This document shows positions 19,063-27,815 of a stretch of 64,000 nt of DNA, piece after piece. Positions within the stretch are counted from its first letter, which is position 1, and every line of letters starts with the position of its first letter. The notes under the pieces are model-generated. The model saw only the letters and a list, made by a program, of their open reading frames with translations. It did no database searches and was not told the DNA's origin. The DNA is taken from the NCBI GenBank assembly GCA_037147175.1, contig JBAWVS010000004.1:25934-89933 (forward strand), in the 5' to 3' direction. Source of the stretch: a bacterium. GTDB taxonomy: Bacteria > Cyanobacteriota > Vampirovibrionia > Gastranaerophilales > UBA9971. The translations under genes and the position numbers were made by a program.

Positions 19063-19145
19063 TATACTGAACTCGTTAAAATGAGTTTAGCCTTCCAGAG
19101 AGGCAAAGCCGCTCTTCAGGCTTTCGCTCCTGCTTCGCGAAAAAA
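19063..19145 (+). repeat. Intergenic repeat family C, copy 1
   Basis: It starts with TATACTGAA followed by a block with a GGCAAAGCC centre and ends with GCTTCGCGAAAAAA. The same order of elements (TATACTGAA, ACGAGTTT-like, GGCAAAGCC hairpin, CTCCT, GCTTTCGCAAAAAA) is seen at 50967-51060, and a shortened version at 37782-37820. It lies between two plus-strand genes. The match is loose in the middle, where each copy has its own hairpin. Confidence 0.6.
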
Positions 19146-19210
19146 ATTAAGATAAGAAAGAGTTTTTTGCGAAACATTTTATAGTCTCAATACATTATTA
19201 GGATAGATAT

Positions 19211-19477
19211 ATGAACAAAGTTAAAGCCGCTGAAGACTTCCTTAAAAGTCTCGAAAACCCTCAGATAACAATGGATATAATGGTTGACAGAATTGATGTC
19301 CAAATGCTTTATGTAATTAACAATTATGCCGATTTGATTTCAAAAGTCAGAAAAAAAACCAGCAGCCTTGAAGAAAAAGACATTGTAACCTGTTCTATGA
19401 TAATAGGCTATTTGTTAAAAAGCCATTTAGACCGTTACGAACTAGATCAGAGCTTAAAAATAAATGTTATGGATTAA
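19211..19477 (+). CDS. Small helical protein of unknown function
   Basis: 88 residues, predicted mostly helical and soluble, with no signal peptide and no cysteine pair. AGGA precedes the ATG at a usable distance. It contains DRIDVQMLYVINNYADLISK and ends in INVMD. It converges with mnmE, with the stops 2 bases apart. I do not recognise a family. The codon use looks like that of its neighbours. Confidence 0.7.
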   Translation: MNKVKAAEDFLKSLENPQITMDIMVDRIDVQMLYVINNYADLISKVRKKTSSLEEKDIVTCSMIIGYLLKSHLDRYELDQSLKINVMD

Positions 19478-19479
19478 TC

Positions 19480-20868
19480 TTACTTGCCAATACAGAAGTT
19501 ATCAAAAATATTATTAATAATTTCTTCTGAGATGACTTCTCCTGTGATTTCTCCAAGTGCGATGAGGGCAGACTTTAAATCAATTAAAATCAAATCCTGA
19601 ATTTCACTATTTTTGCAGGCACTTAATGATTGTTCAAGTGAAGCCAGGCTTTTTGCAAGACATTCCTGTTGACGTGTATTTGTACAAAATTCATTTGAAG
19701 CGTCTTCAGTTATTATAAGTTTTCTAATTTCTTTTTTGATTAAATCAAGCCCTATTTTTGCTTTTGCAGAAATTTTAATAGTGCTTTGACTGTCATTGCA
19801 GCTTTCCACTAAATCTGATTTTGAGCCGATTTTTATTACTTTTTTGTTTTTTATCTCTTCATAAATTGCAAGGTCTTCAGTTTTGAGTCCTTGAGTTAAA
19901 TCATAAATAAAAAGAATTAAATCTGCATTTTCTATACAGCTTTTAGTTTTATTTATACCGATAGATTCAATATAGTCGCTTGAATTATTGGAATCCAGAT
20001 TTCTTATTCCTGCCGTATCCATTAAAATTACAGGGATTCCGTCTATATCAACGGATTCTTGAATAATATCTCTTGTTGTACCGGGAATTTCTGTTACTAT
20101 TGCTCTTTCCATATCAAGAAGGGCGTTAAACAAAGAGGATTTTCCCACATTGGGTTTGCCTGCAAAGGCAATTTTTAAGCCATCTCTCATTAAATTCGAG
20201 GAATTTGCCGTTAATAAAATAAGATTTATCTTTTTTATAAAAAAATTGAGTTTTTCCTCTATAAAAAAATACTCGGGCTCATTGACTTCTTCGGGAAAAT
20301 CAATAGCTGCTGTCATCATCGATAAAAGATCTAGAACTTCCTTCCTTAAATTATTTATGTGATTAGAGAGATTCCCCGATAAATTTCCTGCCGCAGCTTG
20401 AGAAAACTTGTCAGTTTTCGAATGAATAAGGTCAAGAACAGCTTCTGCTCTACTTAAGTCCAATTTTCCGTGCATAAAAGCTCTCTTAGAAAACTCGCCT
20501 TTTTCCGCAAGTCTTGCTCCTTCTTTAAGGCAGAGCTTTAGGATGTTTTTTACAACATTAATGCCTCCATGACATTGAATTTCAAAAACATCTTCTCCCG
20601 TGTAGCTGTTCGGGTTTTTAAAACAGAGAACAATTACTTCATCTATAGGTTTTTTGTTACTGATTATCCAGCCATGATAAATTTTATTTGGCTTAAAATC
20701 AGGCAGGATCTTATCTTGCAGCGTTGTAGAAAATATTTTCGAGATAATTTCCTGCGATTTTTCTCCGGAAATCCTTACGATACCGACCCCGCCTGTTCCA
20801 AGAGGAGTTGCAATTGCTGCTATTGTATCATTTTGGTTATAAATTTTTTTCATTTTGCAAGGAATCAA
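19480..20868 (-). CDS. mnmE: tRNA modification GTPase MnmE (TrmE)
   Basis: 462 residues. With MnmG this enzyme forms the 5-carboxymethylaminomethyl group on the wobble uridine of some tRNAs. It shows the N-terminal folate-binding domain (NDTIAAIATPLGTGGVGIVR), a G domain with GKPNVGKSS, DTAGI and a GSKSD-type NKxD element, and the invariant C-terminal CIGK. The longest frame starts with a TTG at 20868 whose AGGG site is only about 4 bases away. An ATG at 20853 gives a length closer to the family, but has no ribosome site. It lies 10 bases after yidC in the conserved rpmH-rnpA-yidD-yidC-mnmE order. Confidence 0.96.
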   Translation of the reverse strand: MIPCKMKKIYNQNDTIAAIATPLGTGGVGIVRISGEKSQEIISKIFSTTLQDKILPDFKPNKIYHGWIISNKKPIDEVIVLCFKNPNSYTGEDVFEIQCHGGINVVKNILKLCLKEGARLAEKGEFSKRAFMHGKLDLSRAEAVLDLIHSKTDKFSQAAAGNLSGNLSNHINNLRKEVLDLLSMMTAAIDFPEEVNEPEYFFIEEKLNFFIKKINLILLTANSSNLMRDGLKIAFAGKPNVGKSSLFNALLDMERAIVTEIPGTTRDIIQESVDIDGIPVILMDTAGIRNLDSNNSSDYIESIGINKTKSCIENADLILFIYDLTQGLKTEDLAIYEEIKNKKVIKIGSKSDLVESCNDSQSTIKISAKAKIGLDLIKKEIRKLIITEDASNEFCTNTRQQECLAKSLASLEQSLSACKNSEIQDLILIDLKSALIALGEITGEVISEEIINNIFDNFCIGK

Positions 20869-20878
20869 TTTTCCCTAT

Positions 20879-22015
20879 TTACCACTTTGATTTATTATTT
20901 TTTTTCTCGGAAGAATTTTCTTTAGCCGCATCACCAACACCTTCTGTAAGACTTTTTGGTTCAGAAGCCACTATGTCTATAATATCAGGTTTTTTAGGAT
21001 TTTCTGCCTCTATTTGCTTGTTAATTACAACAGTTTGTATCACTTGAATAACATTGCTCACTACCATATACAGCAAAACACCAGCTGGAATCGGAACAAA
21101 TACAAACATACCCGTAACCATTATCGGCATCATCTTGCCCATACTGTCTTGCATTGCTTGTTGGGCAGGATCAGCAGGTACATTTTTCTTTCCTGATGTC
21201 ATTACCTTCTGAGAAAGGAACATTGTGAGACCGAACAGAATAACAAGCACTAAAACGTCAGGATGAAAGACTGTTTTTGCCTTGACTGTCGAAACTTGGG
21301 CTACCAAAAGGCCGTCTCTCTTATTAAATGTTACATTCTCAATTTCCTTTGTTGCATTGTTTATTATAGGAACTTGGGCTGTCTGAATTTTATCCATTTC
21401 ACTAAATTTCAAATCCGTTATTTGATTTTCAAGATTTATTTTTAAGTCAACAGGTTCTCCCGGAATTATATTTCCCTGAATTTCAACAGACTTATTAGGA
21501 TCTTTAACTGCCACTTCCTGTTTTTTATTATTAATATAAACAGTGATAGTTTTTTCTGTTGAAAATGTATCATGTTCTTCTACACCAAATATCTTGTCTC
21601 CCACGACTCCGGCATGGCTTCTCATTGTAGAATCGAGCCTTTTAACGAATAAAAATGATGTTTTGCCTGCCATTTGTATAAATTGAGGACTCATAAGGGC
21701 AGAGTAAAGCATAATGAATATCGGCAGCTGAATCAACATCGGAAAACACCCTGCAAACGGATTAAAACTGTGTTCTTTATAAAATTCCGCGATTTTTTTC
21801 TGCATCATTTGAGGATTGCTTTTGTATCTCTCCTGCAATTCTTTAAGTTTTGGAGCAAGCTGTTGAGTTTTTATCATTGAACGCTGCTGTGCAACACTCA
21901 GGGGCCACATTGCAAGCCTTATAATCACTGTCAAAAGAACTATAGCTAGACCGTAACTTCCTGCTATATCTGCAAGAGCTTTTAATATTTGTACTGTTAA
22001 AGCTGAAAAATCCAC
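20879..22015 (-). CDS. yidC: Membrane protein insertase YidC/Oxa1
   Basis: 378 residues. It inserts and folds inner-membrane proteins with or without SecYEG. It starts directly with the first core helix (no Gram-negative P1 domain). The conserved hydrophilic hairpin has QRSMIKTQQLAPKLKELQER, and later helices include FPMLIQLPIFIMLYSAL. Between the second and third core helices is an insertion of about 120 beta-rich residues (about 125-245), which cyanobacterial YidC proteins also have. The tail after residue 345 is charged and could bind the ribosome. It is separated from yidD by an opposite-strand gene, so transcription is probably independent of rpmH-rnpA. Confidence 0.95.
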   Translation of the reverse strand: MDFSALTVQILKALADIAGSYGLAIVLLTVIIRLAMWPLSVAQQRSMIKTQQLAPKLKELQERYKSNPQMMQKKIAEFYKEHSFNPFAGCFPMLIQLPIFIMLYSALMSPQFIQMAGKTSFLFVKRLDSTMRSHAGVVGDKIFGVEEHDTFSTEKTITVYINNKKQEVAVKDPNKSVEIQGNIIPGEPVDLKINLENQITDLKFSEMDKIQTAQVPIINNATKEIENVTFNKRDGLLVAQVSTVKAKTVFHPDVLVLVILFGLTMFLSQKVMTSGKKNVPADPAQQAMQDSMGKMMPIMVTGMFVFVPIPAGVLLYMVVSNVIQVIQTVVINKQIEAENPKKPDIIDIVASEPKSLTEGVGDAAKENSSEKKNNKSKW

Positions 22016-22225
22016 TATATTAACCTCACTTCACGAATCTTCTTTTTGTTTATTTTTTTATAATCCCATAAAAAAAATTTTTATCCTACGCGTTTATTTA
22101 ATATTGTAGCTTATTTATGTAAAGTTTTGTAAACAACACAGGGGGAAACTGTCAATTTCCCTTTTTTAGAGACCTTATAACATCTGGATTCAAAAATTAT
22201 TTAAAGAAAAATAGAGTGAAAAACG

Positions 22226-22537
22226 ATGCAAAATATTTCATTTAAAGGTGTTGTTAGAATCCCTACACCTAATAGTCAAAACGATTCTAAAATACAATCT
22301 GCTTATTATGACGCAATTAATCATCCAAACCTCGGATGTATGGAAATAAAAAAGAATGAAATTGTTGTGCGTTTTTATGAAGACAGTGTAAAAGATGGAA
22401 AAGAAAAAAAATTCTTGGACGAGTTAAATAAAATAGGGGTGGATTATTGTCATTTAAAAAATGATGCGTTGAAATATAAAGATGGAATATATCCTGAAGC
22501 AGAGCAATTTGAAAAAGCAAATATATGGACTGCTTAA
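22226..22537 (+). CDS. Small protein with N-terminal ISFKG motif, unknown function
   Basis: 103 residues, hydrophilic, no membrane segment. It begins MQNISFKGVVRIPTPNSQND. The ISFKG start recalls the IAFQG, FSGK and RFSAN starts of three other proteins in this window. The body has mixed alpha/beta character with many Lys and Asp. It lies on the plus strand inside the otherwise minus-strand rpmH-mnmE locus, splitting yidD from yidC, which suggests later insertion. A GGGAAA/TTTCCC hairpin with a T run lies at 22143-22167 upstream. The ATG lacks a strong ribosome site. Confidence 0.65.
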   Translation: MQNISFKGVVRIPTPNSQNDSKIQSAYYDAINHPNLGCMEIKKNEIVVRFYEDSVKDGKEKKFLDELNKIGVDYCHLKNDALKYKDGIYPEAEQFEKANIWTA

Positions 22538-22565
22538 AATATTTTTGATTTTAACAAAACAGCTT

Positions 22566-22772
22566 CTAAGGAACAGGGTCATATCCGCCAGGATTAAACG
22601 GATGGCATCTTACAATTCTTTTAATCCCCAAAAAAATTCCTTTTAACAGTCCGTATTTTAATATTGACTGTTTTGTATATTCCGAGCATGTCGGGTAAAA
22701 CCGACAATTTTTCGGAAAAAATCCTGATATTCTCTGATATATTTTTATAAGTAAAATTGCTATTCTTTTCAT
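22566..22772 (-). CDS. yidD: Membrane protein insertion efficiency factor YidD
   Basis: 68 residues from the ATG at 22772. The full family signature is present: [25 protein letters not shown] (residues about 8-32, with the three conserved Cys-containing turns) and the C-terminal [12 protein letters not shown]. It is a small amphipathic inner-membrane protein that aids insertion together with YidC. The frame is open 19 codons further upstream, but that part reads into the palindromic repeat, so the inner ATG is preferred. It lies downstream of rnpA, from which it is separated by the repeat element. Confidence 0.93.
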   Translation of the reverse strand: MKRIAILLIKIYQRISGFFPKNCRFYPTCSEYTKQSILKYGLLKGIFLGIKRIVRCHPFNPGGYDPVP

Positions 22773-22814
22773 GTTTTTCTTTTTTTTATTACTTAATGAC
22801 TTGAATTGCTGAAT

Positions 22815-22935
22815 AAATTTTCGCGTCATTGCGAGGAGAGGCTTTAGACTCGACGCGGCAATCCATTTTGTTTTTTATAGATTGCTTCGCTACACTCGCA
22901 ATAACGATTTTGACGATTTAGTAATTCCAGTTTAA
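22815..22935 (-). repeat. Palindromic repeat family A, copy 2 (inverted)
   Basis: The reverse complement of this stretch matches 14485-14600 nearly throughout. Its ends (CGTCATTGCGAG at 22824-22835 and CTCGCAATAACG at 22895-22906) are complementary, except for one change. It sits between rnpA and yidD, which are usually adjacent or overlapping. It could form a hairpin in the rpmH-rnpA-yidD transcript. Confidence 0.85.
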
Positions 22936-23027
22936 TAATATTATACAGTAAAAGCATTTTTTTATTTATAAAAGAGGCTAATCGCCACTTAAATCAAGCG
23001 TTTAATCTCTTTTTACATAAAGATACC

Positions 23028-23417
23028 TTATAAATTAAATCTTTTAGCAGCTTTTTTAAAACAATCTATAACACCGGCATGCACTTGATTATAATCCGCT
23101 TCAAGAATAGGAATACGCGCTAGAAAAATCAAAAATTCATAATTTTTCAACAAAAATTCATCGGTTTTTCTGATATTTCTATAAGTTTCACGCATAAGCC
23201 TTTTAGCTCTATTTCTTTTAACGGCTCTCTTATGAACTTTTTTGCCTACAACAAAACCTACTTTTGTCGGGATAGACGGATCTGCCTTTTTTCTTCCCAC
23301 ATATAAAATAAGCAGAGGATTTGCAACTGACCTTTTCAGGTTGTAAATAGTTGAAAATTCTCTGCTTGTTTTTAATCTTTCATCTTTTGGCAGCACTATT
23401 TTTATACCGATTATCAT
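23028..23417 (-). CDS. rnpA: Ribonuclease P protein component
   Basis: 129 residues. It is the protein cofactor of RNase P, which trims tRNA 5' ends. The conserved RNA-binding stretch is clear (KVHKRAVKRNRAKRLMRE), preceded by GFVVGKK and the N-terminal LPKDERLKTSREFSTIY. The frame starts at ATG 23417. A GTG at codon 8 (before LPKDERL) fits the family length better but has no ribosome site. It lies about 85 bases downstream of rpmH in the conserved order. Confidence 0.95.
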   Translation of the reverse strand: MIIGIKIVLPKDERLKTSREFSTIYNLKRSVANPLLILYVGRKKADPSIPTKVGFVVGKKVHKRAVKRNRAKRLMRETYRNIRKTDEFLLKNYEFLIFLARIPILEADYNQVHAGVIDCFKKAAKRFNL

Positions 23418-23503
23418 TCCTGGTTTAGATTTCTGTTTTCGGGACGGAACTATATTTTTTTACAAATCTTCAATATTTTCCCGAGAACAAACTCAAATAA
23501 GGA

Positions 23504-23659
23504 CTAAGCCCTTTTTTTAAGCTGAATACCAAGTTTATGACGACCTCTTCTTCTTCTTGATTTAATAACATTTCTGCCTTCAGAAGAACTCATTCTTATT
23601 AAAAAGCCGCTTACGCGCTGTCTTTTTCTTTTTGTACCTTCAAGTGTACGTTTACTCAT
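23504..23659 (-). CDS. rpmH: 50S ribosomal protein L34
   Basis: 51 residues beginning [19 protein letters not shown] and rich in Arg and Lys, with the L34 signature (KRTLxGTxRKRxRxSGF, then [16 protein letters not shown]). AGGAG lies 9 bases before the ATG at 23659. It is the first gene of the rpmH-rnpA-yidD-yidC-mnmE set, which in many bacteria lies near the replication origin, so oriC/dnaA may be close. No DnaA-box cluster was noticed in the gap to proC. Confidence 0.95.
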   Translation of the reverse strand: MSKRTLEGTKRKRQRVSGFLIRMSSSEGRNVIKSRRRRGRHKLGIQLKKRA

Positions 23660-23843
23660 TGCTAATTGCTCCTTATATATTTTAATATTGTTAATTTTTC
23701 AATCGTAAATTCATTTAATCATGATAATAAAAAATAATAAAGATTAATTTACAAAGTTTACAGCGACTTTAAAATTAGTTATAAAATAAGTAGAATTATT
23801 TGAATTTAGAAATGATGCATAATTTATAAAAAAGGAGATTTTC

Positions 23844-24659
23844 ATGGCAATTAATAAAAAAATAGGCTTCATTGGCGCAGGAACAATGGCAAAAGCAATA
23901 ATAAAAGGTTTATTAAATTCCGGAGCTGTCCCTTCAGAAAACATTATGGCTTCCGAAGTTTCTGAAGAATTGGCTAAACAAGCTTCTGCTGTTCTTGGAA
24001 TCAATGTTATTACCGACAACAAAGAAGTTACAAAAAATTCTGACATAGTATTCCTATGTATAAAGCCTTATGGAGTTATAGAATCCGTTTTATACGAAAT
24101 AAAAGACTTTATTACCCCTGAGAAACTTGTTGTTTCAATAGCAGCAGGCGTAAGCACTGATTTTATTGAAGACACACTGAGCCGTAAAACTCATGTAATC
24201 AGAGTAATGCCAAACACTCCCGCAGTTGTCAACGAAGGAATGTCTGCAATCGCTAAAGGTCGTCATGCAACTGATGAACAGGCTGATTTAGTGCTTGAAT
24301 TATTTAAAAGCATTGGAAGAGCCATCAGAGTGCCTGAGAGGCTTATTAATACCGTAACCGGCATTAGCGGCAGCGGTCCTGCTTTTATTTTTCTGATAAT
24401 AGAGGCTCTTGCTGACGGTGGAGTCAGACTTGGATTGACAAAACAGGCAGCCCTAGAACTTGCAGCCCAAACATGTTTAGGTGCTGCAAAAATGGTTCTT
24501 GAAACAGGCAAACATCCCTCTGTACTCAAAGACGAAGTTACAACACCTGGCGGCTGTACAATAGCAGGCTTGTTGGTAATGGAAGAGGAAAAAGTAAGAG
24601 CAGCCATGTCCAAAACTGTTATAGAAACTGCTCATGCCGCTTCTGGTTTGGGAAAATAA
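23844..24659 (+). CDS. proC: Pyrroline-5-carboxylate reductase
   Basis: 271 residues. Last step of proline synthesis, reducing pyrroline-5-carboxylate with NAD(P)H. The Rossmann motif is GFIGAGTMAKAIIKGL at the N terminus. The C-terminal signature region is DEVTTPGGCTIAGLLVMEE. AAGGAG lies 7 bases before the ATG. The Xer recombinase gene follows after 33 bases on the same strand, so they may be co-transcribed. Confidence 0.96.
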   Translation: MAINKKIGFIGAGTMAKAIIKGLLNSGAVPSENIMASEVSEELAKQASAVLGINVITDNKEVTKNSDIVFLCIKPYGVIESVLYEIKDFITPEKLVVSIAAGVSTDFIEDTLSRKTHVIRVMPNTPAVVNEGMSAIAKGRHATDEQADLVLELFKSIGRAIRVPERLINTVTGISGSGPAFIFLIIEALADGGVRLGLTKQAALELAAQTCLGAAKMVLETGKHPSVLKDEVTTPGGCTIAGLLVMEEEKVRAAMSKTVIETAHAASGLGK

Positions 24660-24692
24660 GATAATTGAAAACAACTTACAAAAAGGTCTTTC

Positions 24693-25607
24693 ATGGAAGT
24701 ATTCAAAGAAAATTCGGAAAACACAACTGATTTAAACACTTTTTATGAGTTTCTTTCCGAATACATAGAATATTTGTTTATAGAAAGAGGTCTTTCTCCT
24801 AATACAGAACAAGCTTACAGGAGAGATTTAACTTTTTTTATCGATTTTCTGGAACAAAACAGCATTCATTGTTTTGAAAAATTGACACGTTCTATAATAA
24901 ACGCTTATATCAGGGAAATGAAGCAAAATAAGCTCTCTGCTACGAGCATAACGAGAAAAATTGCTTCTCTTAGGGGCTGGTTCAAATGGATGACAGCCAA
25001 TGAACTAATTGAACACGATCCCACTCTCAGTATAGAGCAGCCAAAACTCGAGAGAAGGTTGCCTAAAGTTCTGACTACAGGAGAAATGGAGAATATTTTA
25101 TCCCAGCCGCTGTCTTTTCGTGATAAAGCAATTATAGAGCTTCTTTATGCGGCAGGATTGCGGGTTTCTGAACTGGTAAATCTCGACATAGGAAACATAA
25201 GTCTAGACGGCGGATATGTCAGGTGTTTCGGGAAGGGTTCAAAAGAAAGACTCGTGCCTGTAGGAGAAGAAGCAAAACTTAAAATTAAAAATTATCTAAA
25301 AGAAAGAGATTTTGTTCTTAGGAAAATCAAGAAAAAAACTGAAGTTTTGTTTGTTTCGGAAAAAGGGGAGCGAATTTCGAGGCAAGATGTTTATTTGCTG
25401 GTTAAAAATCTTGGGAAAGTTGTAAACAAGCACATAACTCCTCATACGATAAGGCACAGTTTCGCCACCCACCTGCTTGAAAATGGAGCTGACTTAAGAA
25501 TTGTTCAAGAATTACTGGGGCATTGCGATGTTTCAACAACACAACTGTACACCCATATAAGCAAAAAACGCCTTAAAGACGTTTATTTTGCTATTAATAA
25601 TGATTAA
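24693..25607 (+). CDS. Tyrosine recombinase of the XerC/XerD type
   Basis: 304 residues, the length of Xer proteins. An N-terminal SAM-like core-binding domain (about 20-110, [20 protein letters not shown]) is followed by the catalytic domain. The catalytic residues are visible: Arg in AAGLRVSEL, Lys in [10 protein letters not shown], His-x-x-Arg in [13 protein letters not shown], His in [10 protein letters not shown] and the nucleophile Tyr in TQLYTHI. The likely role is resolving chromosome dimers at dif. No phage or integron features are near, so I do not read it as a mobile-element integrase. XerC and XerD cannot be told apart here. Confidence 0.93.
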   Translation: MEVFKENSENTTDLNTFYEFLSEYIEYLFIERGLSPNTEQAYRRDLTFFIDFLEQNSIHCFEKLTRSIINAYIREMKQNKLSATSITRKIASLRGWFKWMTANELIEHDPTLSIEQPKLERRLPKVLTTGEMENILSQPLSFRDKAIIELLYAAGLRVSELVNLDIGNISLDGGYVRCFGKGSKERLVPVGEEAKLKIKNYLKERDFVLRKIKKKTEVLFVSEKGERISRQDVYLLVKNLGKVVNKHITPHTIRHSFATHLLENGADLRIVQELLGHCDVSTTQLYTHISKKRLKDVYFAINND

Positions 25608-25618
25608 ATAAAATATTA

Positions 25619-26668
25619 TTAACCCTGCGAAATCTTAAAAACAACATAAATCAGGTAAATAATATAAAACAATCCGCCTGTCATAAGTGCTGACGGCTGC
25701 AAAACTCCTTTGTTGCGGATGATATTGAGATAAACAACCCCTACAGAAAGATAAACAACTATCACATTTGCAAGAGCATCCATACTTAATACCCAAGGAG
25801 TAAGCGATAACCCAACCGCTGTAGGGATACAACTCTGAAAAACCATTGCTCCCGTTATGTTTCCTAAGGCAAGTGTATCTTTTTTTGCTCTTATCCAAAT
25901 TACGCTGTTGAATTTTTCAGGAAGTTCGGTTGCAATCGGTGTAATGATAAGACTTAAGATAAGCGGATTTATTTTGAAAAAAGTAGACAAAAACTCTATT
26001 TGCCCAACAAATACATGAGCAAGAAGAATTATGCCGACAAGAGAGAGCAATAATTGAAACAAAATAAAAGGTAGCTGCAAAGCCTCAGGCGGTTCTATAT
26101 ATTTTGTAAGGTAAAGGGCTGCAAGTTCTTCCTGTCCGCCTTCTTGCTCTTTACTTGCTGTTTGGATTGTTTTTACAACATATACCAGATAAATCAGCAA
26201 TAAAAGACCTGCCATAACTAATTTTAAAGGTTTAAACGGAATGAAAGAACTTAAAATAGAAATTGTATAGGCAAGTGCAAAATAATGAAGATCCCTAAAC
26301 ATAACAACTGTATTGACAGGCATTTCTTTAGTACGTCTTCCTGCCTTTGTAAAGATTATTACAGCAAGCCCTGTTACGAAAAAGGCAAGTGTACCGAGTA
26401 AAAATGGCGCACCAAGTATTGCTCCTATCCCTATTTCTTGGGCTTTTTCCATATTTGTCCCTGCAATATAAGCCCCTATTATTGCAACAAGTGGAACTAT
26501 TGTTTCAGGGAGAGCCGTTCCGACAGCAGCAAGTACACTTCCTACAGCGCCTTCAGATAAATTCAATTCTTCGCCCAGATGCTCCACTGCATTCGTAAAA
26601 ACCACACAGGCAAGCACTATCAGCGCTAAAATAATTAATATTGATACAAATGATAAAAAAACTTCCAT
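25619..26668 (-). CDS. Sodium/calcium exchanger family membrane protein
   Basis: 349 residues with about ten hydrophobic helices. Two alpha-repeat signatures of the CaCA superfamily are visible: GSVLAAVGTALPETIVPLVA (residues about 43-62) and ITPIATELPEKFNSVIWIRA (about 240-259), each with the acidic residue expected in the ion site. The protein probably exchanges Ca2+ or another cation against Na+ or H+ across the inner membrane. It converges with the Xer gene, with 11 bases between stops. No regulator or partner adjoins it. Confidence 0.85.
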   Translation of the reverse strand: MEVFLSFVSILIILALIVLACVVFTNAVEHLGEELNLSEGAVGSVLAAVGTALPETIVPLVAIIGAYIAGTNMEKAQEIGIGAILGAPFLLGTLAFFVTGLAVIIFTKAGRRTKEMPVNTVVMFRDLHYFALAYTISILSSFIPFKPLKLVMAGLLLLIYLVYVVKTIQTASKEQEGGQEELAALYLTKYIEPPEALQLPFILFQLLLSLVGIILLAHVFVGQIEFLSTFFKINPLILSLIITPIATELPEKFNSVIWIRAKKDTLALGNITGAMVFQSCIPTAVGLSLTPWVLSMDALANVIVVYLSVGVVYLNIIRNKGVLQPSALMTGGLFYIIYLIYVVFKISQG

Positions 26669-26808
26669 AATTCACTCTTCTTTTTTAATTTATTTCAGAT
26701 TAGTTATGATTATGCTACAATTTTGAGGTAAACGCAAAAAATTTATTGCGAAGTGGCAGTTATATTTTTTTAAAATTAAAACCAGCCTAATAAAAAGAAA
26801 TTTAATTG

Positions 26809-27801
26809 ATGATGAATACAGTTCAAAAAGTAGCGGAAAGCATTAAAAAAGCAAAAACTGTTATAATTTTCCACCATGTCGCTCCTGACGGAGATGGACT
26901 TGGTTCTGCACTTGCTCTAAGAGAAATGATAAGCCAGCTTGGCAATGTGAGTAAACTGGACGCTGTTATTACAGGGAAAATCCCTGACTTATACAGATTT
27001 TTGCCCGGTATAGAATATTTAAAAAAATCAAATGATACCGAGCTGCATCAGAGCTATGATCTCGCAATCACGGTTGATTGCGCATGCAAAGACAGGTTAG
27101 GAGACGCTACTGAGTTATTTAACAACGCCAGAAACACAATAAATATAGATCATCACATAAGCAACGAAGGTTTTGCCGATATTGACTGGATAAACCCTAT
27201 AGCATCGGCTACAGGTGAAGTTTTATTCGGATTAATTGAACCTCTTGGCGTTAAGTTGACACAAAATATTGCTATTGACCTCTATACAGCCATATTGACA
27301 GATACCGGCGGGTTTAAATTCGAAAATACAAAGCCGGAAACATTTAAAATTTGCGCTGAATTGCTTGAAGCAGGAGCCAATCCGGTTAATATTTACGAAA
27401 AATGCTATGAATCAAAGCCTCTTGCCATGGTTCAACTTCATGCAAGGGCTATTGATAACGCAGTTTATATCGAAAACAATGAAATAGTATACACCACCAT
27501 AACAAGAAAGCTTCTTGAAGAGATAAATGCAAGTGATGAGTACATAGATGGGATTACAGAAGCATTAAGACAGATTAATTCGGTAAAAATGGCGCTTGTG
27601 TTTAAGGAAACCATTAAAGGCTCAACTAAGGTAAGCTTTAGAAGTAACGGCATAGATGTTTGCGAAATAGCAAGCTTCTTTGGCGGAGGCGGTCATAAGC
27701 TTGCAGCAGGATGTTTGCTGGAAAAAAACCTTAACGAAGCGGTAAATGATGTCATTAAAACTGTTCGAAAACAGGTTATAAAAGCTAAAATACACGTTTA
27801 A
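26809..27801 (+). CDS. nrnA: DHH-family phosphoesterase, NrnA-like oligoribonuclease/pAp phosphatase
   Basis: 330 residues from the ATG at 26809. DHH domain motifs are FHHVAPDGDGLGSALAL, an Asp in TVDCACKDRLG, the signature NIDHHISN and TDTGGF. The DHHA1 domain ends with GGGGHKLAAG. Members degrade short RNAs, down to nanoRNA and the c-di-GMP product pGpG, and can remove phosphate from pAp. pGpG clearance is relevant given the diguanylate cyclases in this window (inference). A TTG just before the ATG is a poorer start. No strong ribosome site is seen. Confidence 0.9.
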   Translation: MMNTVQKVAESIKKAKTVIIFHHVAPDGDGLGSALALREMISQLGNVSKLDAVITGKIPDLYRFLPGIEYLKKSNDTELHQSYDLAITVDCACKDRLGDATELFNNARNTINIDHHISNEGFADIDWINPIASATGEVLFGLIEPLGVKLTQNIAIDLYTAILTDTGGFKFENTKPETFKICAELLEAGANPVNIYEKCYESKPLAMVQLHARAIDNAVYIENNEIVYTTITRKLLEEINASDEYIDGITEALRQINSVKMALVFKETIKGSTKVSFRSNGIDVCEIASFFGGGGHKLAAGCLLEKNLNEAVNDVIKTVRKQVIKAKIHV

Positions 27802-27815
27802 ATAAAAATTTTATA

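Noticed and set aside
22143..22167. GGGAAA/TTTCCC hairpin with a T run, terminator-like, on the plus strand
   Set aside because: No transcript on that strand is known upstream. It could be chance or a leader hairpin of the gene at 22226, so I do not call a terminator.
23660..23843. Replication origin next to rpmH
   Set aside because: rpmH is near oriC in many bacteria, but no cluster of DnaA boxes (TTATCCACA-like) is visible in this gap or nearby.
24693..25607. Tyrosine recombinase as a sign of a mobile element
   Set aside because: The length, domain layout and housekeeping neighbours fit chromosomal XerC/XerD. No att sites, phage or cargo genes are near.
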